In this document: in pieces, positions 57,270-64,000 of the stretch
Numbering within the stretch: position 1 is the first letter of the stretch
Layout of the letters: every line of letters starts with the position of its first letter
Assembly (NCBI GenBank): GCA_039105265.1
Contig: JAPFFF010000028.1
Location: 1,364,001-1,428,000, forward strand
Direction of reading: 5' to 3'
Length of the DNA: 64,000 nucleotides
Source of the DNA: Tritrichomonas musculus
Lineage: Eukaryota; Parabasalia; Tritrichomonadida; Tritrichomonadidae
Translations under genes and position numbers: made by a program
The notes under the pieces: model-generated
Told to the model about the DNA's origin: nothing
The model's database searches: none
Seen by the model: only the letters and a program-made list of their open reading frames with translations

Positions 57270-60200
57270 CTAAAATTCAGAAGAGGAGTGTTGGACTCCC
57301 TCCTCTTCGGTAGCGGAGGCAGGGTCGGCACCTTGAGTTTGGTTCCATAGTGGGGTGGTGCCTGGATTTTCCAGTACGTCAGTTTCATCATCAGTAGTGT
57401 CAAGCTCAGACGGGGGCCCCGACCTGTCAACATCCGCACTTGCATCAATGAGTTCCCGCCATTCTTCGTCGTCCAGGATGTTGACAGAGTTGTACTCATC
57501 GTCTGCGGACTCCCCGTCGGTAACATTGGAGCTAGTATCATTGAGATCATTAGAATCATCGTCACCATCAGTATCAAGAACATTAACATTTTCAACATCG
57601 TTATCATAATCGTTACCATTATCGTTATCGTTATCTTCATCTTCATTGTTGTCGTTAACCCTCTTCTTAATCTTAGTATCAATGTACAATATCATAGATT
57701 CCCGTAAAGCGGCTGCTACCATCCTCCCTGCAAGTTTGAGTGCGTCTTTGGTCGTGACTGTCACTTTCTTGAGTTCATTGATGGTGTCATCGGGTATTGC
57801 ACCGAGGGAGGAGACAATGAACACAAATAGCGACACATTGCAGTTCAACTGGTTTCTGCAATCATCGACAAGCTTCTGGTACTTGTTCAACTTCTCTCTG
57901 CGTCGTATGACTAAGGTGGATTCATCATCATTGCCAGATAACATTCCGTATGGGATGGTGAATTCAGCTATCTTCAGCTGGTCACCGTCCCACCACCATA
58001 CATCTGGTCTGAGAGAAGCAGAGTCACCAGTGATGTGTTCGTTGCTGCGTCCACGAACACTTTGGTTACAATGCACGATGACTCTCTTCTTTTCGGTAAG
58101 GTACTTGCAAAGTACCTTGACAACTTCGTCGTGTCTCTTTGTGAATTTGTGTTTGCACCGCTTGCACCCGTTTAAGATGTGATTGAGAGTTTCAATCTGT
58201 CCACAACGAGTGCAACGGTTACTCATTTGAGGGTTTCTGTGAGCAGCAAGTGATGCTGTCATGAGCGTATTCGTACGTGCTTTGATAGCGAATCTGACGA
58301 CAGAGTCCGCCATCAAAGCATTGGGCTTCATGAAGTAGTTGCTCAATGGTGAGTTTTTCAATGTCGTGAATGTATGTCCTCTCATCTTGTGCTGACAAAG
58401 ATCTGAATAGTAACGGTCACTCATGACTTTCATGATGTGTTTAACAACATTAGAGGTGTTAACATCATATGTGACATTACTATTCAGATCTTTGAGCGTA
58501 AACATATCATCTTTGAGTATCAGACCCATGTTAGCGTCGTGCAAAGCTTTAACACATCGGGCTAAGATGTTCGACGTCCCGCGGTTACGCTTTGCATCTA
58601 ACGCACCATTGTCTTTAACTTTCAGGTGCAAGAACGGTGAAGTCAAGTCGATGGTAGCATCCCTGAAGATGATCTCGGCTTCATCAGAAGCCTTGACCAT
58701 ATCACGGATGCTTTTATCGTTAGACTCCATCAAAGCAATGTAGAGTCTGATAGTGAGAGCTTTCTGGCGATCTGTGAGTTTCTGTATGTAAAGACCGCCA
58801 TCGTTTTTCGTCGTGTAGAACCAGGCGGTTGGAATACCAGCAGCACCGATCATTTTGGACAGCTTGCCCCGAATGAGTTCATCTAATCGACTGAGGCAAT
58901 TTGTCGGTGCTGTGTTCGCCATCAGTTCGTAGTCAATCTTGGGAATCACGAACCGTTTGATGGCGTCAACCGCTTGTGTGAACCGAAGAGCGCTGCTAGT
59001 AATTCGAATGACGTCCTTCGTCATGTCTTCGATTCGCCGAAAAACGTGATGTTTACGCTGCGAAGATTTGCACGCGATTGGAAGTCCGAGATACGTTGTA
59101 TTGTTCTGAATACTGATGTTATCAATACGTCCTCCAGCAATGGTGAAGTTGTCGTTCAACACACTGCGAGAACCATTGTGAGCAATGTATGTGAAAGCGT
59201 GGCACTTCTTGCAGTTGATCTTCATGTCGCCTGCATAACTGCAGAAGTGCTCCACGACCGAAAGCAAGTTCTTCATCCCGACTTCCGAGTCCGAGAACAC
59301 GATTATGTCATCGGCGTAAGCTTGAACGGTTGTCGCTGAGTCCAACCAATGATAACCGTCCTCCTTGCAAGCGTTCAACCGCGCGAGGAGAGGTTCGATA
59401 CAAATGTTGAATAATGTCGGACTCAGCGGGCAACCTTGCTTGACGCCTTTGCGAAAACAGATAGAATTAGATCGTCTGTTGTTGCTGATGATCTTCGTCG
59501 AAGAGTCTCTGTACGAATTAATAATCGTTTTAACAAAAGAAAGATCAAAGCCAATGTCTGTAAGATTCTTTTTAATAAGTTTATGTGGTACGGAACCAAA
59601 TGCATCAGAAAAGTCGATCGTCGTGATGTAGAGTGACTTTTGGTTCCGTGCAGCATCGTGTATCATCTCATCAACCACAGTTGCATGCTCAGCCGCTCCA
59701 GCTGGAATACGCATGAATCCTTTCTGACTCGGTGATATGAACCTATGTTTTGAATTCAGCGTTTGAAGCGAGCGGCTGATGTGACACATCAGCATCCGAT
59801 AAATCGTCGGAGTGATGGTGATAGGACGCCACGAATGGGCGTCGTCAGGGTCTCCTTTCTTAAACAACATGACGGTTTTGTTCATTTTCAACACCTCCGG
59901 AAAGAGACCCGTGTCAAGCATGCAACACAACACATTCTTGATGATCGTCGCCGTGACACTCCCGCCAACCTTCCACACACCATTTGAAATGCCGTCGCAT
60001 CCGACGGCAGACAGATTGGATCTCGATCTGACCGCTTTGAGAATAGCTTCTTCGTTGAGGATGAGTGATTTGAGTTCATCAGAATTATTCGATGAAATTC
60101 TGCGCTGAAGAGTGTAAACACCATCTGGGTCATCCCCGAGAGCAGCAGCATCGCTCCACGAGGACCCGTACACGTTCTCGAAATCTTCGACTGGGACGAC

Positions 60201-63200
60201 ACATTCCGGTGTGTCGTCGTTCAACACGAACCAGTCGAGTGTACGTTTGGCGTCTTCAGCGTAGAATTTCTGAAGGAACTTCTTGTAGCCAAGCGAGGAA
60301 GGAGAGTTGTTGAGAATCTCCAATTCCTCTAGCTTGGCGCGTATGAATTTCATCCTTTCATCGTAATGCTCGTCGTAAATCAAACCGTCAATTGAGTCCA
60401 AGTCACCACTCCCAAGAAGTTGAGAGAACTCCAAAGGAGCCTGTGACAGAAAGCGAACAAGCTTCTCTTTGATGTCTGCGATGACATTACGTTGAGGTTG
60501 ATCGAGATCATCATCAGTGATGTGAATGCGGGAATGCAGGAGTTCAATACCAGCGATGAATTTGGAGGCCGACTTCATCTGAATCGGTGTCTCCAAGGAA
60601 TGCGGGCGACGAATCTTATCTGAACCTCTCCGTGCCGAACGAACGAACTTCCTAATCGACTTCCGTAGAATGAGAATGATTTTCGAAATCATCCCTTCGC
60701 AGAGAAGCATTCGGCTGCTCTTTTCCAAAGAGTCAGAGAGGTTAATAGCTTCATTATACCAATTGAGAACATCCTTGACTTCACTGTTAAACACTTCTTC
60801 GAACTTTTTCCTGTGCTTCGCTAAACGGTCACCCCACAGCTTCGGGAGGTGCACGAAATCATCATCTTCCTTCATGCACCTCGACTTCCAATTCTCAGCT
60901 TTGGACAGGCAACTCTCAATGTCCACGATCGAAGCTGACGCTGGGTGAGCCGGATGTTCATCAATTGTGTGAGTATCTTCTTCGCTAGATGAAGAGACTG
61001 AATGCAAGTGCGCCTCAGGTAGTCTCTCGTTGGCAGGTATGAACCCAGCCTGTCGTCTCCGTCTGCGTGAGTCTTCCCCGCGACGACGATCTTCCATCAC
61101 TTGGAGATCCACCGATTCGTCTGCCCGAGGTTGCACTGGCATCTGTCTCTCATCATCTTGAGTGACTCTGTTCTCACTCCTCACAATCTTGATTCTCTCC
61201 AGGTCAGTGTTGGCTTCACGAATTTCATCGTCATCGGTTTCAGGCGAAAGCCAATTAACGGATATACTGATGTCGATTGCCTGAACCCGATGACCTTCAA
61301 CATTGGCCTGGGGATGTGATCTGTTGGTATGCTGTTTGACTGTAGCTTTGTCTCTACCAACGAAGTCCTTGCATTTCATGCACAAGGAACCGTGCAGGTC
61401 ATGGTAAACATCGCTAGCCACAAGTAATTTCCGATGTTTCTTAGCGTGCAGAATGCTCATCGCCCAGAAGACTCCAACTTCACGTTTAAGCGCTTCCATG
61501 TCCTGGTGCGATGAGCCCATGTGGCTGCTCAATGAGTTCGCTCTGCTGACCAAGTAGTCGCAGTCGCTGCACGGACAAACGTGAATGGTACGATAGTGAA
61601 AAGCGTCAGGCGGAAGGTGAGGTGAATCGATCTTCCACCTCAGCTTCCTGCCGACAATGTACTCGAACGCCGCTTGCTCCAGAGGAATGTTATTCGTCGT
61701 GTGCGTCGATTTGAGGTGAAAAGACAAGGACGCACATGTGGGAAACGTTTTGTCGCAGCAAGGGCAGTAAAACTGCCCAACTCCTAACCATCTGTCTTTC
61801 TGATACATGAGGAGAATGATAGGAGTGTCAACGTCGCTAACGTTTGCGAATGGTGAAGTGTCGATGTTTGCCACCTGCAAGATATCAATGAGAGACTTCA
61901 TGTCTGTTTTGGTCTTCACACCAGCCAATTCGCTCACGATCCAATCAATGGAAACATTGTCACCCACAGGTGAAGAAGGATTATCATCACTACCACCGTG
62001 ATTGTCATCATCGGAATGATCAGAGTGTTCAGAGTGAGAATGAGCATCGGTGAACTCTTCAGCACCACTAACAACGCTGCTTGTACCAGAAGAGTTACTG
62101 GTAGTTTGAGTACCTAAGGAGTTGGTTCGAGATCCGAGGAAATTATTGTTTGAGAATGTGTTAAGCAACGAATGGTTCCCAGAGAGAGTAAATAGTGGAA
62201 CCACTTTCTCATTGATCTCGAACACAAACTTAGGTACCTCAATCACTGATGTGAATAATTTCTCCTTCGTGACTACTTGATGATGATCGATGTGAGCAGT
62301 TGACGTGACAACCCGATCGTCAACGCCAACAGAATGGTGCGTGATGTGAGCCGTTGACGTGACGGTTTGGTTGTCAACGTCAACGTTGTGGTGAGTGACG
62401 TGAGCTGTTGACGCGACAACCCGATTGTCAACGTCAACAGCGTGATGAGCGACGTGAGCTGTTGACTTGACAATCTGATTGTCAACGTCAACAGCGTGAT
62501 GAGCGACGTGAGCTGTTGACTTGACAATCTGATTGTCAACGTCAACAGCGTGATGAGCGACGTGAGCTGTTGACTTGACAATCTGATTGTCAACGTCAAC
62601 AGCGTGATGAGCGACGTGAGCTGTTGACGTGACAATCTGATTGTCAACGTCAACAGCGTGATGAGCGACGTGAGCTGTTGACTTGACAATCTGATTGTCA
62701 ACGTCAACAGCGTGATGAGCGACGTGAGCTGTTGATTTGACAATCTGATTGTCAACGTCAACAGCGTGATGAGCGACGTGAGCTGTTGATTTGACAATCT
62801 GATTGTCAACGTCAACAGTGTGATGAGCGACGTGAGCTGTTGACTTGACAGTCTGATTGTCAACGTCAACAGCGTGATGAGCGACGTGGGCTGTTGACTT
62901 GACAATCTGATTGTCAACGTCAACAGAATGATTAGCAACGAGGGCTGTTGACTTGACAGTCTGATAGTCAACGTCAACAGAATGATGAGCGACGTGGGCT
63001 GTTGACTTGACAATCTGATTGTCAACGTCAACATTATGATGTACCACGTGTGCCGTTGACGCGACAATCTGATTGTCGACGTCAACGCTATGATGAGCAA
63101 CATGAGCCATTGACGCGACAACCCGATTGTCGACGTCAACGCTGTGGTGAGCTACATGAGCAGTTGACTCGACAGTCTGGTTGTCGACGTCAACGCTATG

Positions 63201-64000
63201 ATGAACAAGATTAACATTGTTATGAGAAACATTATAGTTAGAGATATTATTATTAATGAAACTATTATTAGTGAAACTATTACTATTATTAACATTGAAC
63301 ATATTGGTATTCATGACTGACATGTGATTTGAAAAGTCGGTGAAGTGATTATTGCAACCGATGTTGCACGAGAATGAGACCGCCAGCGAGTTTAATACAT
63401 TGTATACATGGGAAACAAAAGGCGAACGTGGGAAGGAGCAAAAATTGAATGGAACCGCCGGAACCGTGCTCGGATGGACGAAGGTCTCAGGGAGGAGCAC
63501 CTTCTGGCTGAGTTCTGCATCTGATGCAGGTACTGCCGGGCGGTTTCGGTCGAGTATTGGTTGCCCATTCGAAATGATCATTTGTCCTCGGGCAACCAAT
63601 ACACCTTCAACTGACTTATCCTTTGCAAGGTAACTCAGAGGGGAACGGGCAGCCAGTGAAGGATCGCTCGTAATGACGAACCAAGAGGGGTTCTGACCAC
63701 CCTCTGGATTCGTCGGATTATAGTGTACTCCTGACTGCAGGAGTACCTCTGTCGTCCTTTGTGTATTAGGAACTATGAGATTTCTGGCGCAATTTGGTCG
63801 GCTCGTAGAATCACTTTGATGCGCATCTGATCTAAATTCTTCGGAATCTGAAAAGTCTGGGGAAACGTTGGAATCGCTCTGTGAGGTACTCCGTATGTTG
63901 ATAGGAGCAGGTCCAACCGGCGGGTGCCGCTGCTCCGTAGGATATGAAATTCGATCTGTGAGTGAGTATTGCGCGGGAAGATTATGAGGAACATTTGGAA
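57270..64000 (-). CDS. LINE polyprotein of U12, N terminus cut by window edge
   Basis: The frame is open from the stop at 57270 to the right edge, more than 2,240 codons. The true start should lie about 300 bp outside the window, by comparison with U9. It contains the N-terminal conserved block, 17 repeats, three zinc fingers, RT, CCHC and endonuclease motifs, all matching U9-U11. The visible part of the frame is intact. Confidence 0.93.
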   Translation of the reverse strand, partial: PNVPHNLPAQYSLTDRISYPTEQRHPPVGPAPINIRSTSQSDSNVSPDFSDSEEFRSDAHQSDSTSRPNCARNLIVPNTQRTTEVLLQSGVHYNPTNPEGGQNPSWFVITSDPSLAARSPLSYLAKDKSVEGVLVARGQMIISNGQPILDRNRPAVPASDAELSQKVLLPETFVHPSTVPAVPFNFCSFPRSPFVSHVYNVLNSLAVSFSCNIGCNNHFTDFSNHMSVMNTNMFNVNNSNSFTNNSFINNNISNYNVSHNNVNLVHHSVDVDNQTVESTAHVAHHSVDVDNRVVASMAHVAHHSVDVDNQIVASTAHVVHHNVDVDNQIVKSTAHVAHHSVDVDYQTVKSTALVANHSVDVDNQIVKSTAHVAHHAVDVDNQTVKSTAHVAHHTVDVDNQIVKSTAHVAHHAVDVDNQIVKSTAHVAHHAVDVDNQIVKSTAHVAHHAVDVDNQIVTSTAHVAHHAVDVDNQIVKSTAHVAHHAVDVDNQIVKSTAHVAHHAVDVDNQIVKSTAHVAHHAVDVDNRVVASTAHVTHHNVDVDNQTVTSTAHITHHSVGVDDRVVTSTAHIDHHQVVTKEKLFTSVIEVPKFVFEINEKVVPLFTLSGNHSLLNTFSNNNFLGSRTNSLGTQTTSNSSGTSSVVSGAEEFTDAHSHSEHSDHSDDDNHGGSDDNPSSPVGDNVSIDWIVSELAGVKTKTDMKSLIDILQVANIDTSPFANVSDVDTPIILLMYQKDRWLGVGQFYCPCCDKTFPTCASLSFHLKSTHTTNNIPLEQAAFEYIVGRKLRWKIDSPHLPPDAFHYRTIHVCPCSDCDYLVSRANSLSSHMGSSHQDMEALKREVGVFWAMSILHAKKHRKLLVASDVYHDLHGSLCMKCKDFVGRDKATVKQHTNRSHPQANVEGHRVQAIDISISVNWLSPETDDDEIREANTDLERIKIVRSENRVTQDDERQMPVQPRADESVDLQVMEDRRRGEDSRRRRRQAGFIPANERLPEAHLHSVSSSSEEDTHTIDEHPAHPASASIVDIESCLSKAENWKSRCMKEDDDFVHLPKLWGDRLAKHRKKFEEVFNSEVKDVLNWYNEAINLSDSLEKSSRMLLCEGMISKIILILRKSIRKFVRSARRGSDKIRRPHSLETPIQMKSASKFIAGIELLHSRIHITDDDLDQPQRNVIADIKEKLVRFLSQAPLEFSQLLGSGDLDSIDGLIYDEHYDERMKFIRAKLEELEILNNSPSSLGYKKFLQKFYAEDAKRTLDWFVLNDDTPECVVPVEDFENVYGSSWSDAAALGDDPDGVYTLQRRISSNNSDELKSLILNEEAILKAVRSRSNLSAVGCDGISNGVWKVGGSVTATIIKNVLCCMLDTGLFPEVLKMNKTVMLFKKGDPDDAHSWRPITITPTIYRMLMCHISRSLQTLNSKHRFISPSQKGFMRIPAGAAEHATVVDEMIHDAARNQKSLYITTIDFSDAFGSVPHKLIKKNLTDIGFDLSFVKTIINSYRDSSTKIISNNRRSNSICFRKGVKQGCPLSPTLFNICIEPLLARLNACKEDGYHWLDSATTVQAYADDIIVFSDSEVGMKNLLSVVEHFCSYAGDMKINCKKCHAFTYIAHNGSRSVLNDNFTIAGGRIDNISIQNNTTYLGLPIACKSSQRKHHVFRRIEDMTKDVIRITSSALRFTQAVDAIKRFVIPKIDYELMANTAPTNCLSRLDELIRGKLSKMIGAAGIPTAWFYTTKNDGGLYIQKLTDRQKALTIRLYIALMESNDKSIRDMVKASDEAEIIFRDATIDLTSPFLHLKVKDNGALDAKRNRGTSNILARCVKALHDANMGLILKDDMFTLKDLNSNVTYDVNTSNVVKHIMKVMSDRYYSDLCQHKMRGHTFTTLKNSPLSNYFMKPNALMADSVVRFAIKARTNTLMTASLAAHRNPQMSNRCTRCGQIETLNHILNGCKRCKHKFTKRHDEVVKVLCKYLTEKKRVIVHCNQSVRGRSNEHITGDSASLRPDVWWWDGDQLKIAEFTIPYGMLSGNDDESTLVIRRREKLNKYQKLVDDCRNQLNCNVSLFVFIVSSLGAIPDDTINELKKVTVTTKDALKLAGRMVAAALRESMILYIDTKIKKRVNDNNEDEDNDNDNGNDYDNDVENVNVLDTDGDDDSNDLNDTSSNVTDGESADDEYNSVNILDDEEWRELIDASADVDRSGPPSELDTTDDETDVLENPGTTPLWNQTQGADPASATEEEGVQHSSSEF
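62286..63203 (-). repeat. 54-bp coding repeat, 17 copies (U12)
   Basis: Seventeen in-frame copies, the same number and variant order as in U9. Confidence 0.94.

Larger units (their letters stand above)
14560..64000 (-). repeat. Head-to-tail retrotransposon array punctuated by a 14-bp box
   Basis: All units from here to the window edge share one orientation. They are LINE fragment U0, short units U1, U2, U4, U5, U6 and U7, and LINEs U3, U8, U9, U10, U11 and U12. Each junction has the same 14-bp box, an adjoining A-run on the plus strand, and gtttatta within 12 bp on the other side. No spacer or unrelated DNA lies between units. The LINEs are longer and GC-richer than the Polinton. The array continues beyond the window. 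Confidence 0.95.
57151..64000 (-). mobile_element. U12: LINE, 5' end beyond window
   Basis: At least 6,850 bp of a seventh LINE copy. The 3' UTR and box are as in U9-U11. It has 17 repeats like U9 but the U3-like variant near 59410-59430 like U10 and U11, so it combines features of both. Confidence 0.93.

Noticed and set aside
23288-63139. Long minus-strand frames rich in Leu/Thr/Ser over the repeat tracts
   Set aside because: These are frame-shadow translations of the 54-bp repeat (LLTLTIRLSSQQLTSLIT pattern). The period is a multiple of three, so every frame without a stop stays open.
23301-63203. CRISPR-like appearance of regularly spaced repeats
   Set aside because: The period is exactly 54 bp, in frame, with no unique spacers, and it lies inside a long coding region. 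It is a coding tandem repeat.

Overview
The window looks like part of a unicellular eukaryote nuclear genome dominated by mobile DNA. The left fifth (1 to about 12,900) is an AT-rich Polinton/Maverick element. It carries protein-primed DNA polymerase B, three HNH endonuclease paralogues, a major capsid protein, a packaging ATPase, a retrovirus-like integrase and several small unknown genes. The polymerase and HNH sequences, the very short AT-rich leaders and the tight gene spacing recall parabasalids such as Trichomonas. That assignment is from memory of protein style, not from a search.

A transition zone (about 12,900-14,560) holds a tRNA-derived SINE with a 12-bp target-site duplication, a second weaker tRNA-like sequence, and a small orphan gene between two 40-bp direct repeats.

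From about 14,560 to the right edge everything is one head-to-tail array, all on the minus strand. Its units are full-length LINEs of about 6.8-7.2 kb and short units of about 0.86-1.1 kb. Every unit-to-unit junction carries the same 14-bp box (ctcctcccgtgtgg on the plus strand) next to an A-run. The order, left to right, is: decayed LINE fragment (U0), short A (U1), short B (U2), LINE (U3), A (U4), B (U5), A (U6), B (U7), LINE (U8), LINE (U9), LINE (U10), LINE (U11), LINE (U12, cut by the window edge). All LINEs from U3 to U12 have an uninterrupted reading frame of 2,226-2,342 codons: a long N-terminal region with 9-17 copies of an 18-residue repeat, three C2H2 zinc fingers, a reverse transcriptase, a CCHC knuckle, a PD-(D/E)XK-type endonuclease (the R2/NeSL/CRE style) and an acidic tail.

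The array looks oldest at the left (a decayed fragment, then diverse units) and youngest at the right (four nearly identical LINEs). The 3' ends of all units point left. That polarity and gradient resemble telomere-type retrotransposon arrays (HeT-A of Drosophila, GilM/GilT of Giardia), though no telomeric repeat is visible here. The most interesting observations are this box-punctuated array, the short partner units sharing only terminal signals with the LINEs, and a stem-loop inside the LINE coding region whose stem shows compensatory changes between two diverged lineages.
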